DNA of 64,000 nucleotides. Source: Aequoribacter sp049615385. GTDB taxonomy: Bacteria > Pseudomonadota > Gammaproteobacteria > Pseudomonadales > Halieaceae. The position numbers were made by a program, and so were the translations under genes. Below the pieces are notes generated by a model. That model ran no database searches and had not been told where the DNA came from. It saw only the letters and a program-made list of their open reading frames with translations. Shown in pieces: positions 24,373-33,590 of the stretch. Location: NCBI RefSeq assembly GCF_049615385.1, contig NZ_JBMZFL010000009.1; one strand, given 5' to 3'. Positions within the stretch are counted from its first letter, which is position 1. Every line of letters starts with the position of its first letter.

Positions 24373-26466
24373 ATGTTTTTGCGCCTAATTTTAATCACCC
24401 TTTTACTGTCAACCACCGCACTTGGTCTTGCGCTTGAGTCTAGTGAGGGGCCTTTAAAGTTCACAGATGAGCAGACTAAAACTCTGCAAGAGATGATCAA
24501 AAATTTGGAGCGCAGGCACTACGCCTCAAAGGCCTACGACAATAACCTATCGATGATGCATCTGGAGCGCTACATCGATACCTTAGATCCTCGCAAGCTT
24601 TATTTTACGATTCAAGATATTAAAGCATTTTCTCGCCACGGTCTTTTGCTTGATGATCAAGCCAAAGAGCGTACCCTGCAGGCGGCGATCGAGGTGTATT
24701 CGATCTACTATGAGCGCCGAGTCGCGCGATTATCGGCGTTTCTGAATGACATGGCCGCTCAGATTGCCCAGCTAGATTTTAACTCAGATGATTATCTTGA
24801 GTTGGACGTTGAAAATCTCGCCTGGGCAGATACCGAAGAAGCCTTGCAGGTGCGGTGGCGACTACAATTCAAAAATGATGTGCTGAATCTAAAACTTGCT
24901 AAGAAAACCGACGAAGAGATCGTTAAGACACTGCGTAAGCGTTATGGCTATCAGCTCAAAGAAACGCAGCGTACGACCGAGCGAGATGTGTTTAGCGTCT
25001 ATGCTAATGCTCTAGCGAGCCTGTACGGGCCGCATACGTCTTACTATTCTCCCAGACAATCAGAAAACTTTGATATCGAGATGTCCTTGTCGCTAGAGGG
25101 TATCGGCGCCCTGCTTCAGCTTGACGAGGATTACGTCAAAGTCAGCCGGATTGTGCCTAAAGGCCCGGCAGATAAACACGGGCAATTAAAGGCCGCGGAT
25201 CGCATTGTTGGCGTTGCCCAGGGCCCAGAGGGTGAACTGGTCGATGTGATCGGCTGGCGTCTTTCTGAGGTTGTTGATTTGATTCGAGGCCCAAAAGGCA
25301 CAACGGTTCGACTGGAAATTATTCCCGCTAAGTCTTTTGGTTCCGGTGAATCTCAAATCATCGAAATTGTCCGCAATGAGGTTAAGCTCGAGGAGCAAGC
25401 TGCACAGGCAGATGTCATAGAAATTCAGCGAGATAGCAGAACGTATAAGATTGGAGTCATAGATATTCCAACCTTTTACATGGATTTTGAAGCCGCAAGT
25501 CGTGGTGATCCAAACTACCGGAGTACCTCACGCGATGTCCGACGCCTGCTCGATGAGCTCGAAGCCAAACACGTCGATGCTGTGCTGATTGACTTGCGCA
25601 ATAACGGTGGCGGCTCATTGCGTGAGGCCAATGATCTCACCGGGCTATTTATTGATTATGGTCCGACGGTGCAGATTAAACATTCGTCTGGCAACATTTG
25701 GCGTGATGGCAAACGTGAGCGCGGCAATTATTACTCGGGGCCCATGGGGGTCATTATTAACCGTCTGAGTGCCTCAGCATCAGAAATTTTTGCGGGTGCT
25801 ATTCAAGATTACGGACGCGGCTTGATTATGGGCAATGAATCGTTTGGTAAAGGTACAGTGCAGACCTTTGCAGCACTGACCGAAGGGCAGCTTAAAGTCA
25901 CCGAGTCGAAGTTTTACCGCATATCAGGTGACTCTACACAGCATCGCGGTGTAACCCCTGATGTTGTGCTCCCGTCTCTTTACGACCCTGACGATATCGG
26001 TGAGAGCACCATGGACTTTCCCCTGCCTTGGGATCAAATTCGAGCGGTACCACGACAAACTTACGGAGACTATGAGGCACTGCTGCCGCGCTTGATTGCG
26101 TCGTCACAACAACGTCAACTATCGGAGCCTCATCTGGTTTTGTTGCGTGAGCAAATTGAGCTTGCAAATCGAGACCGGGAGCAAACGCGGCTTTCTTTAA
26201 ACTTCGAGGAACGGCAGAAGGCGCGCGAGGAGCGCAACGCCCGTTGGCTTGCGATCGAGAACAAGCGGCGTGCACTGGAGGGGGAAGAGCCACTTCTTAC
26301 GCTCGAGCAGGATGATGAAGAGAGTCCTGATGAGGTGGACGCACAAGAACAGCGCAATGCGATCGACACGGAGCACGATGCCCTGCTACTGGAATCTGCG
26401 CAAGTGATCACTGACGCGCTGGCTTTTAGTCAAGAGCCCCTGCTGGCCCGACCAGCCATCAAGTAA
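24373..26466 (+). CDS. prc: tail-specific (C-terminal processing) periplasmic protease
   Basis: 697-residue S41A protease that degrades or trims periplasmic proteins with non-polar C-termini and regulates cell-wall hydrolases. A signal peptide (MFLRLILITLLLSTTALGLA) leads; the N-terminal region contains YIDTLDPRKLYF. A PDZ domain follows (LSLEGIGALLQLDEDYVKVSRI region at about 238-330). The protease core has LIDLRNNGGGSL, and SASASEIFAG with Ser468, 25 residues before Lys493 in ESFGKGTVQ, matching the Ser-Lys dyad. C-terminal helices are rich in charged residues. The gene overlaps the convergent cysG by 8 nt. Confidence 0.95.
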   Translation: MFLRLILITLLLSTTALGLALESSEGPLKFTDEQTKTLQEMIKNLERRHYASKAYDNNLSMMHLERYIDTLDPRKLYFTIQDIKAFSRHGLLLDDQAKERTLQAAIEVYSIYYERRVARLSAFLNDMAAQIAQLDFNSDDYLELDVENLAWADTEEALQVRWRLQFKNDVLNLKLAKKTDEEIVKTLRKRYGYQLKETQRTTERDVFSVYANALASLYGPHTSYYSPRQSENFDIEMSLSLEGIGALLQLDEDYVKVSRIVPKGPADKHGQLKAADRIVGVAQGPEGELVDVIGWRLSEVVDLIRGPKGTTVRLEIIPAKSFGSGESQIIEIVRNEVKLEEQAAQADVIEIQRDSRTYKIGVIDIPTFYMDFEAASRGDPNYRSTSRDVRRLLDELEAKHVDAVLIDLRNNGGGSLREANDLTGLFIDYGPTVQIKHSSGNIWRDGKRERGNYYSGPMGVIINRLSASASEIFAGAIQDYGRGLIMGNESFGKGTVQTFAALTEGQLKVTESKFYRISGDSTQHRGVTPDVVLPSLYDPDDIGESTMDFPLPWDQIRAVPRQTYGDYEALLPRLIASSQQRQLSEPHLVLLREQIELANRDREQTRLSLNFEERQKAREERNARWLAIENKRRALEGEEPLLTLEQDDEESPDEVDAQEQRNAIDTEHDALLLESAQVITDALAFSQEPLLARPAIK

Positions 26467-27853
26467 TTACCTCCAGGGTCGGGCGATTATACCAGCTGAG
26501 TTTCTGGTGAAGCTTTATGACCTGCCCCACCAGTATCAATGTGGGGCCATCCCAGCTCTGCTGTTCGGCTTTGGACACAATATCTTCAAGAGTGCCGATC
26601 AGTATAAGCTGGGTCGGAAGGGTCGCATTCTGGATAAGAGCAATCGGTGTTGTCGGCTCTCTGCCCGCATCAAGCAAGCGCGTGACGACGCTATCGAGCG
26701 CCTTTAAGCCCATATAAACGACTAAGGTCTCATCAGCAGAGCCGCAATCCTCTAGCGTCAAAACCGGTGTGTCCTGCTTTAAATACCCCGGAACAAAACG
26801 CACTGATTGGGCGTAATCCCGATGCGTTAAAGGAATACCTGCATAACTTGCAGCGCCCGCTGCCGAGGTTATACCCGGAACGACCTGAAATGGCACGTCG
26901 TGCTCGGCGAGCAACTCGAGTTCTTCTCCACCTCTGCCAAAAATGAAAGGGTCACCACCCTTAAGTCTGACGACTTTTAAGCCTTGCTGGGCAAGCTCAA
27001 GCAGAGTGTGATTGATGTCAGACTGAGCCACAGCGTGCTTATCTCTTTGCTTGCCGACGTAAATGCGTTGGGCGTCCCGCCGCGCCAAATCCAACACTTC
27101 CTGCGATACTAAACGATCGTAAAGGACCACGTCGGCGCGCTGCAGCAGCCGCAAGGCCTTGAAAGTCAATAGATCAGGGTCCCCGGGACCTGCTCCAATT
27201 AAGGCCACGTCGCCGCGATGATAATCACTGCTTACTAAAAGATCGCTGGCGAATCGCTTGGCAGTTTCAGTATTGCCGTTAAGTACAGCCTCAGCGGCTT
27301 CGCTCTCCACTAGCGTCTCGTAGTAGAGACGTCGTTCGCTCTCGGTAGCTAAAGCGGCTTTAACACGGTCGCGCAGGGAGCCTACAAAGCGCGCGAGTAA
27401 TCCATAGTTGGTTGGCAGCCAAGCTTCCAGCCGTTTGCGTAACAAACGCGCGAGTACAGGGCTCTTGCCGCTGCTCGAAATGCCAATAATGATGGGGTTG
27501 CGATCGACAATGGCGGGAAAGATAAACGAGCACAGCTCGGGCTCGTCGACCACATTAATGGGAATGTTGCGCTCGTTCGCTTCGGCTGCTAACCAAATGT
27601 GTACTTCGTGATCTGAAGTAGCGGCAACGATTAGCCTCTTACCTTCGAGGTCGCTGGCTTTAACTTTGCGCTGAAAATACCGATCTTCTGGTGTTAATAA
27701 AGTCTGCAATTCAGAACAAATATCGGGTGCCACAACGCACAGTGTCGCTGAGGCTCGCTTTAATAGGGTTGCCTTGCGGGCGGCAACAGGGCCCGCACCG
27801 ACCAACAAGACCTCAGAGTCTCTGAGGTTGAAGGCAAGAGGCAGATAATCCAT
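26459..27853 (-). CDS. cysG: siroheme synthase (uroporphyrinogen methyltransferase / precorrin-2 dehydrogenase / ferrochelatase)
   Basis: 464-residue trifunctional enzyme making siroheme for sulfite and nitrite reductases. N-terminal CysG-B part: LLVGAGPVAARKATLL for NAD binding and GISSSGKSPVLARLLR with the conserved Ser. C-terminal CysG-A part: VALIGAGPGDPDLLTFKAL, DVVLYDRLVS, VVRLKGGDPFIFGRGGEE and VPGITSAAG for SAM and uroporphyrinogen binding. Full length. It lies 4 nt downstream of serS on the same strand, a common gammaproteobacterial arrangement (serS-cysG), and converges on prc. Confidence 0.97.
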   Translation of the reverse strand: MDYLPLAFNLRDSEVLLVGAGPVAARKATLLKRASATLCVVAPDICSELQTLLTPEDRYFQRKVKASDLEGKRLIVAATSDHEVHIWLAAEANERNIPINVVDEPELCSFIFPAIVDRNPIIIGISSSGKSPVLARLLRKRLEAWLPTNYGLLARFVGSLRDRVKAALATESERRLYYETLVESEAAEAVLNGNTETAKRFASDLLVSSDYHRGDVALIGAGPGDPDLLTFKALRLLQRADVVLYDRLVSQEVLDLARRDAQRIYVGKQRDKHAVAQSDINHTLLELAQQGLKVVRLKGGDPFIFGRGGEELELLAEHDVPFQVVPGITSAAGAASYAGIPLTHRDYAQSVRFVPGYLKQDTPVLTLEDCGSADETLVVYMGLKALDSVVTRLLDAGREPTTPIALIQNATLPTQLILIGTLEDIVSKAEQQSWDGPTLILVGQVIKLHQKLSWYNRPTLEVIT

Positions 27854-27857
27854 TACT

Positions 27858-29153
27858 TTACCCTTGTATAACCTCGACGCCTCTCATATAAGGCACGAGC
27901 GCTCGCGGTATAACAATCGAACCGTCTTTTTGCTGATAGTTCTCTAACAGAGCTACCAGGGTTCTTCCAACGGCTAGACCAGAACCGTTCAATGTATGAA
28001 CGAGTTCGGGCTTTCCCGTCTCTGGGTTGCGCCAACGAGCTTGAAGTCTACGTGCTTGATAGTCACCAAAGTTAGAGCACGACGAGATCTCGCGATAAGC
28101 GCTTTGGCCAGGTAACCAAACCTCAAGATCGTAGGTTTTATGAGCGGAAAACCCTAGATCACCGCCGCACAACACTACTTTGCGATACGGCAATTCTAAA
28201 GCCTGCAAGATCGCTTCCGCGTGTCCGGTCAGCGCTTCAAGAGCCTCTTCTGAGTCGTTGGGTCGGACAATCTGGACGAGCTCCACCTTTTCAAATTGAT
28301 GTTGGCGGATCATGCCCCTTGTATCTCGGCCAGAGGCACCGGCTTCACTGCGAAAACAGGGCGTATGACAGGCGAATTTTAGGCCATGTTCGAGTTGCTC
28401 GGCGCTGAGGATCTCGTCCCGAACTAGGTTCGTCACGGGGACCTCGGCCGTAGGCGTTAGATAAAATGCATGCTCTGTCTGGAGCTTGAACAAGTCTTCT
28501 TCAAACTTAGGTAGCTGCCCAGTGCCTTGCAATGAGGTAGCATTGACGATGTAAGGTACATAAACCTCTTGATAGCCGTGTTGCTCGGTGTGAGTGTCGA
28601 GCATGAATTGCGTGAGGGCGCGGTGCAGTCGGGCGAGGCCTGATTGCAATACCGTGAAACGAGAGCCCGCTATCTTAGCCCCCTGCTCTTGACTGAGCTG
28701 ACGCAAGGCCTCGCCCAAATCAACGTGATCTTTGGGCTCAAAATCGAAGTTTCTCGGTTCGCCCCAGCGATATACCTCTTGGTTATCCTCTTCGCTACTG
28801 CCAGCAGGAACCTGCGTGCTCGGGATGTTTGGCGTTGCTAGGAGCATCGCTTCCAATTTTCCTTGGACTTCTTTCGCTTCCTGCATGGCTGCGCCGAGCT
28901 GCTCGTCGATAAGCTCGAGGATGGCGGCAACTTCCGCTTTGGCCTCGTCAACGCTTTTGCCTGAAGCAACCAAGCTTCCAATTTTCTTAGAGGCTTGCTT
29001 CCGCTGTGCCTGTAAGTCCTGTGCGCTGATATCCGCTTGCTTGCGTGCGGCATCCAGTAGCTCGAAGGCTTCACGATCGAAAGCGAATCCTTTGACCGCT
29101 AGTTTCGCAACCACCTCATCCAAATTGTTACGTATGTACTTCAGATCTAACAT
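27858..29153 (-). CDS. serS: seryl-tRNA synthetase
   Basis: Charges tRNA-Ser and tRNA-Sec. 431 residues from the ATG at 29153 (MLDLKYIRNNLDEVVAKL), the usual SerS start; upstream in-frame codons run into crcB and have no family support. The N-terminal antiparallel coiled coil spans about residues 25-100. Class II motifs: motif 2 FRSEAGASGRDTRGMIRQHQFEKVELV and motif 3 NGSGLAVGRTLVALLENYQ. It follows crcB by 13 nt and precedes cysG by 4 nt, so a run lolA-crcB-serS-cysG may be one transcript. Confidence 0.98.
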   Translation of the reverse strand: MLDLKYIRNNLDEVVAKLAVKGFAFDREAFELLDAARKQADISAQDLQAQRKQASKKIGSLVASGKSVDEAKAEVAAILELIDEQLGAAMQEAKEVQGKLEAMLLATPNIPSTQVPAGSSEEDNQEVYRWGEPRNFDFEPKDHVDLGEALRQLSQEQGAKIAGSRFTVLQSGLARLHRALTQFMLDTHTEQHGYQEVYVPYIVNATSLQGTGQLPKFEEDLFKLQTEHAFYLTPTAEVPVTNLVRDEILSAEQLEHGLKFACHTPCFRSEAGASGRDTRGMIRQHQFEKVELVQIVRPNDSEEALEALTGHAEAILQALELPYRKVVLCGGDLGFSAHKTYDLEVWLPGQSAYREISSCSNFGDYQARRLQARWRNPETGKPELVHTLNGSGLAVGRTLVALLENYQQKDGSIVIPRALVPYMRGVEVIQG

Positions 29154-29166
29154 AATATTCCAGCAA

Positions 29167-29538
29167 TTAACTAAGAGTTCTCGCCGCGTAAATGCCCGCC
29201 ATTGCGCCGCCGACGCAGAGAATGACAGAGGCCGCGATATAGCTTGCAGCAAGCGCCGCTCGCCCATTGTGTATTAACTGTACCGTCTCGAGTGAGAATG
29301 ACGAAAACGTTGTGAACCCGCCCAGTAAACCGGTCATGAGGAAGAGCCTTAGCCAATCCGCATGGACTGCGCGGTCGGCGAATATAACGCTTATCAACCC
29401 AATAAAAAACGAGCCGATGACATTCACCACGAAGGTCCCTGTGGGAAAGGCAGAGACAAAATGGCTCGCGATCCAATGACCCAGGGCGGTTCTGAATCCC
29501 GCCCCCAAACCGCCGCCAGCCATGACCACACAAAGCAT
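29167..29538 (-). CDS. crcB: fluoride ion channel CrcB/Fluc
   Basis: 123-residue four-helix membrane protein that exports fluoride as a dual-topology dimer. Motifs: GGGLGAGFRTALGHW near the N-terminus, PTGTFVVNVIGSFFIGL (conserved Asn), and GLLGGFTTFSSFSLET, where the phenylalanines line the pore. I take the ATG at 29538 (MLCVVMAGGGLG), which puts the GG motif at the family's usual distance; a TTG at 29550 would add four residues. No fluoride riboswitch is recognisable upstream. Confidence 0.92.
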   Translation of the reverse strand: MLCVVMAGGGLGAGFRTALGHWIASHFVSAFPTGTFVVNVIGSFFIGLISVIFADRAVHADWLRLFLMTGLLGGFTTFSSFSLETVQLIHNGRAALAASYIAASVILCVGGAMAGIYAARTLS

Positions 29539-29625
29539 CCGCCAGTCCAAAACAACACCCTATGCCGATAAAGGGCGTCATTGTACCTTGTTTGCGGTCA
29601 AGATCCGACTCGCCGCAATCACAAA

Positions 29626-30219
29626 TTACTGAATTTCTGTGCCGGGTGGAGGGTTAAACGTAAAAACATCTTCGGGGAAGTGCCCCGTTTTAGCGTTGGC
29701 TATCTCGATGAGGCTGCGATGCCCAAGACTTGTGTGTATTTCTATGCTTCGGGGATAGCCCTCGCGAGTTAAAGTCATGCGGATGGCTTGAATTTGGCTG
29801 TCGCTATCGCGAGGGGCAAGGGACAACTGATCGTCGGTTTCTGTCACTGCATAACGCTGTTCGAGAACGCTTTTATTGCCGCTAAATAGAGCAAGCGTTG
29901 CTTGATCACCACTGCTCTCGTTTGAATGAAACGTCGCCACTTCTAACCAAGGATCGTAATGCCAAACGCCCCTCGCAGTAGCATAAAACGTCTGAGGATC
30001 AGGGGTTCGGACTTCCCACAGCGCATAATTGGGGCGTTGCAGGATCAAATCACCCTCGCTCGTTCTGATTAGAGCGCCGTTAACATCGTATTCAAATTGC
30101 GTGAACGAAGCACTTAGACCGTCCCAAGACAACCAGCGGTCAAAGACTGATTCTGAAGCCGCGCTGGTCGACGTGACAAATAAATACAGTATCGTGGCTG
30201 TAACGAGTCGCAAGTGCAT
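29626..30219 (-). CDS. lolA: outer-membrane lipoprotein carrier protein LolA
   Basis: Periplasmic chaperone carrying lipoproteins from LolCDE to LolB. 197 residues with a signal peptide (MHLRLVTATILYLFVTSTSA). FTQFEYDVNGALIRTSEGDLILQRPN and LWEVRTPDPQTFYATARGVWHYDPWLEVAT contain the conserved Arg and aromatic lining of the cavity, and the C-terminus FTFNPPPGTEI is characteristic. Its ATG overlaps the ftsK stop by one nucleotide (TAATG), so the two genes are coupled. Confidence 0.94.
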   Translation of the reverse strand: MHLRLVTATILYLFVTSTSAASESVFDRWLSWDGLSASFTQFEYDVNGALIRTSEGDLILQRPNYALWEVRTPDPQTFYATARGVWHYDPWLEVATFHSNESSGDQATLALFSGNKSVLEQRYAVTETDDQLSLAPRDSDSQIQAIRMTLTREGYPRSIEIHTSLGHRSLIEIANAKTGHFPEDVFTFNPPPGTEIQ

Positions 30220-32522
30220 TAGACATCTACCGGTGGAGGTGCCAACACATCGCGCTGCCCGTTATGTCCCATCGTTGAAACAACACCCGCGGCCTCCATT
30301 GCTTCGATCAGCCGAGCGGCGCGGTTGTAACCGATACGCAACTTGCGTTGTACCGAGGATATTGACGCTCTGCGCGATTCCAAAACGAAATGTACGGCTT
30401 CGTCATACAGAGGGTCCGCTTCGGGGTCATCGCCACCACTGCTTTGCAGCTCTTGAGCCGTGACGGGGGTATTGCCGCCCTCTTCCAGCAAACCCTCGAT
30501 GTAGTCGGGCTTGCCGCGTTTTTTCCAATCGGCAACAACACGGTGTACTTCGTCATCCGAGCAAAAAGCGCCGTGGACACGGGTCGGAAGTCCCGATCCT
30601 GGCGGTAAATACAGCATGTCCCCATGTCCTAGCAGCTGCTCGGCGCCACCCTGGTCCAAAATGGTTCGGCTGTCTATCCGAGAGGACACTTGAAACGCAA
30701 TACGGGTTGGCACGTTGGCTTTGATTAAGCCGGTAATCACATCGACCGAGGGTCTTTGCGTTGCCAGTATGAGGTGAATGCCCGCAGCCCTCGCTTTTTG
30801 AGCAATACGAGCGATTAGCTCTTCGACTTTTTTGCCCACAATCATGATCATGTCGGCGAACTCGTCGATGACAACAACGATCGAGGGTAAATGCTCTAGT
30901 GCTGGTGCCACTTGTTCTTGATCAGCAAACATGACGTCTTTGCTGGGTCGCCATGTTGGATCAGTGATAACCTCACCGGCCCGCTTTGCGTCCTCGATTT
31001 TGCGGTTATAACCGCTTAAGTTTCGAACCCCAAGCGAGGCCATGACTTTGTAGCGGCGCTCCATCTCCGCGACACACCAGCGTAAGCCATTGGCGGCATC
31101 TTTCATGTCGGTAATCACCGGCGTAAGCAAATGCGGGATGCCATCGTACACCGACAGTTCGAGCATTTTTGGATCGACGAGTAATAGGCGAACATCGTTG
31201 GGTGTGCATTTATACAGCAAGCTTAGTAGCATCGCGTTTACGCCGACCGACTTGCCGGAGCCGGTTGTGCCAGCCACCAAGAGATGTGGCATTTTGGCAA
31301 GATCTGCAACGACGGGAAGGCCAGATATGTCGTGACCTAGCGCCAAGGTTAAAGGCGATTTTGCTGTGTCAAAGGCCCGAGACGACAGCACCTCGCGAAA
31401 ATTCACAATTTCGCGATCTTCATTGGGTATCTCGATGCCCACTACCGACTTGCCGGGAATAACCTCGACCACCCGAACACTAATAACGGCAAGGCTGCGC
31501 GCCAAGTCCTTGGCAAGGTTGGAAATACGCGAGACCTTGACACCCGCAGCGGGTTGGATTTCGAACCGTGTAATCACGGGCCCCGGATACACTGCCACCA
31601 CCTCGGCCGTAATTCCAAAATCTTTGAGCTTGAGTTCCAACAGGCGAGACATTCCCTCTAGAGCCTCTTTACTGAAGCCTTTGTTGGGATCATGGGATGC
31701 GGGATCCAGCAATTCGAGTGCTGGTACCTCTCCGGCGGGAGCGATGTCCTGAAACAGATTAACTTGCTTTTCTTTCTCCGCCCGCTCGCTTTTCTCGACG
31801 GGTTTACTGGGCGCCTTTATTCTGGGCGGAGTGCGCAATTTTTGCGTGTCGACGTGCTGCTGTATCTCGATCTTGCGAGACAGCTGCGCTCGTGCTTTTG
31901 CTCGTTTTTCCCTTATCCGTCCTACTTGGTAATAGCACCAATGCCAACTTGCGCTGCAGTAACGTATGGTCCAGTCACCTAAGGCGTCCATCACTTTGAG
32001 CCAGCTGAGCCCAGTGAATATGCTGATCCCAAAGAGAAACAAGGCGACCAATAAAACGCGAGCGCCGAGGCCAGAAAACCAGTCGTTGAATACCTGGCCC
32101 ACCATAAGACCGACAATGCCGCCCGCGCCCTGCGGTAGATTTGAGGCGCCTTCTTGATTCAAAGATGCCAAGGCACAGCCAGCGGCCACAATCAGAGCCA
32201 AGCCCAGACTTCGCAAGGCGACCAGTTCACGCCAGCGATCTGCGTCGCCCATGCGTTCAAAAACCATTTGAATCGCCTTGATAGCAAGCAGAATTGGCAC
32301 GCCGAATGCCCAATAGCCGATGAGAGAAAAGCTGATATCGGCAAGGTAGGCCCCAAAAACACCCGCCGAATTAAGCGTTTGGTCGTTGAGTCCCGATGTG
32401 GACCACGCGGGATCGCTGGGACTGTATGAAAATAAAGCAATTAACAAATAAACACAGCTAGCCGTGACGCCAATCAGTGCGCCTTCTGCAAGTCGATTTC
32501 GTACAGTGTTGTTTGATGCCAT
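30219..32522 (-). CDS. ftsK: DNA translocase FtsK
   Basis: 767-residue septal DNA pump coordinating chromosome dimer resolution with division. Four N-terminal membrane segments (about residues 15-170) are followed by a short linker. The motor has Walker A VAGTTGSGKSVGVNAM and Walker B IVVVIDEFADMI, and GGAEQLLGHGDMLYLPPG follows. A winged-helix gamma domain ends the protein (SISSVQRKLRIGYNRAARLIEAME), which reads KOPS sites. The linker is far shorter than in E. coli FtsK (1329 aa), as in many gammaproteobacteria. Confidence 0.97.
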   Translation of the reverse strand: MASNNTVRNRLAEGALIGVTASCVYLLIALFSYSPSDPAWSTSGLNDQTLNSAGVFGAYLADISFSLIGYWAFGVPILLAIKAIQMVFERMGDADRWRELVALRSLGLALIVAAGCALASLNQEGASNLPQGAGGIVGLMVGQVFNDWFSGLGARVLLVALFLFGISIFTGLSWLKVMDALGDWTIRYCSASWHWCYYQVGRIREKRAKARAQLSRKIEIQQHVDTQKLRTPPRIKAPSKPVEKSERAEKEKQVNLFQDIAPAGEVPALELLDPASHDPNKGFSKEALEGMSRLLELKLKDFGITAEVVAVYPGPVITRFEIQPAAGVKVSRISNLAKDLARSLAVISVRVVEVIPGKSVVGIEIPNEDREIVNFREVLSSRAFDTAKSPLTLALGHDISGLPVVADLAKMPHLLVAGTTGSGKSVGVNAMLLSLLYKCTPNDVRLLLVDPKMLELSVYDGIPHLLTPVITDMKDAANGLRWCVAEMERRYKVMASLGVRNLSGYNRKIEDAKRAGEVITDPTWRPSKDVMFADQEQVAPALEHLPSIVVVIDEFADMIMIVGKKVEELIARIAQKARAAGIHLILATQRPSVDVITGLIKANVPTRIAFQVSSRIDSRTILDQGGAEQLLGHGDMLYLPPGSGLPTRVHGAFCSDDEVHRVVADWKKRGKPDYIEGLLEEGGNTPVTAQELQSSGGDDPEADPLYDEAVHFVLESRRASISSVQRKLRIGYNRAARLIEAMEAAGVVSTMGHNGQRDVLAPPPVDV

Positions 32523-32584
32523 GGCGCTATAGTATCCCGATACTTCATTGGATTAAAAGACCAACAACAAACGCACCCCATGCT

Positions 32585-32613
32585 TTGCCCCGACGCGCCG
32601 TTTACTCTAGACT
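32585..32613 (+). promoter_or_regulatory. candidate sigma-70 promoter for trxB
   Basis: TTGCCC (32585-32590), 17-nt spacer, TAGACT (32608-32613): 4 of 6 matches in each hexamer, placed 33 nt before the trxB ATG. Weak on its own; supported by the gap being the only one before the trxB-aat-bpt-infA run. Confidence 0.35.
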
Positions 32614-32618
32614 TACGC

Positions 32619-32633
32619 GCTTGTTAAACAAGC
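32619..32633. promoter_or_regulatory. palindrome GCTTGTTAAACAAGC upstream of trxB
   Basis: Perfect 7-bp arms around a single central A, 12 nt before the trxB start and at the expected transcription start of the candidate promoter. The geometry suits a repressor operator; the protein is unknown. Confidence 0.45.
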
Positions 32634-32645
32634 TTTGGAATCCCT

Positions 32646-33587
32646 ATGTCAGAACATCGTAAAGTGATCATTCTTGGCTCTGGCCCCGCCGGTTACACTG
32701 CCGCCATTTACGCAGCTCGCGCCAATTTGTCTCCCTTGGTTATTACCGGGATGCAGCAAGGTGGACAGCTAACCACAACAACCGAGGTTGAAAACTGGCC
32801 AGCAGGTGCAGAGGGGTTGCAGGGCCCGCAACTTATGGCTGATATGCTAGAGCACGCCGAGCGCTTCGATACAGAAGTTGTGTTTGATCACATCGAGAGC
32901 GTCGATCTGCAGCAGCGACCTTTTCGACTTGAAGGTTCAAAGGTTTACACCTGTGACGCGCTGATTATTGCAACCGGAGCGAGTGCCCAGTATTTGGGTT
33001 TACCCAGCGAGACCGCCTTCATGGGTAAAGGAGTGTCGGCGTGTGCCACCTGCGATGGTTTCTTCTACCGCAATCAAAAAGTAGCGGTCGTGGGCGGCGG
33101 TAATACCGCAGTCGAAGAGGCTCTTTATTTATCCAACATTGCCTCAGAGGTTACGCTCATACATCGACGCGACACTCTGCGCGCCGAGAAAATCATGCAA
33201 GACAAACTGTTCGCCCGCGAGGCCGAGGGTCGAATTAAAATCCTGTGGCACCACCAGCTCGAAGAAGTGTTGGGTGACGAGCAAGGCGTCACCGGCTTGA
33301 GATTAAGGGCGATCGAGTCCGGTGCTGAACACTTGATTGATGTGGCGGGTGTATTCATCGCAATTGGGCACAAACCGAACACAGACATCTTCAAGGGCCA
33401 GCTCGACATGGAGGGTGGCTATTTAACCATTCACTCAGGTACCAGCGGTAATGCGACCGCAACGAGTATTGAGGGCGTCTTCGCGGCTGGCGATGTGGCC
33501 GATCACATCTACCGACAAGCGATCACGTCGGCTGGTTTTGGTTGCATGGCGGCGCTAGACGCAGAACGTTATCTAGACGATCAATAA
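32646..33587 (+). CDS. trxB: thioredoxin reductase (NADPH)
   Basis: Reduces thioredoxin with NADPH in the cytoplasm. 313 residues. FAD-binding ILGSGPAGYTAAIYAARA, redox pair Cys133/Cys136 in ACATCDGFF, NADPH-binding VVGGGNTAVEEALYL and C-terminal GVFAAGDVADHIYRQAITSAGFGCMAA all match low-molecular-weight TrxB. First gene of a co-directional run with aat, bpt and infA; aat starts within a few nucleotides of its stop. Confidence 0.97.
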   Translation: MSEHRKVIILGSGPAGYTAAIYAARANLSPLVITGMQQGGQLTTTTEVENWPAGAEGLQGPQLMADMLEHAERFDTEVVFDHIESVDLQQRPFRLEGSKVYTCDALIIATGASAQYLGLPSETAFMGKGVSACATCDGFFYRNQKVAVVGGGNTAVEEALYLSNIASEVTLIHRRDTLRAEKIMQDKLFAREAEGRIKILWHHQLEEVLGDEQGVTGLRLRAIESGAEHLIDVAGVFIAIGHKPNTDIFKGQLDMEGGYLTIHSGTSGNATATSIEGVFAAGDVADHIYRQAITSAGFGCMAALDAERYLDDQ

Positions 33588-33590
33588 TTG

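Noticed and set aside
29539..29625. Searched for a fluoride riboswitch upstream of crcB
   Set aside because: No recognisable conserved core in the 75-nt gap, and crcB appears to be read within a longer run of genes.
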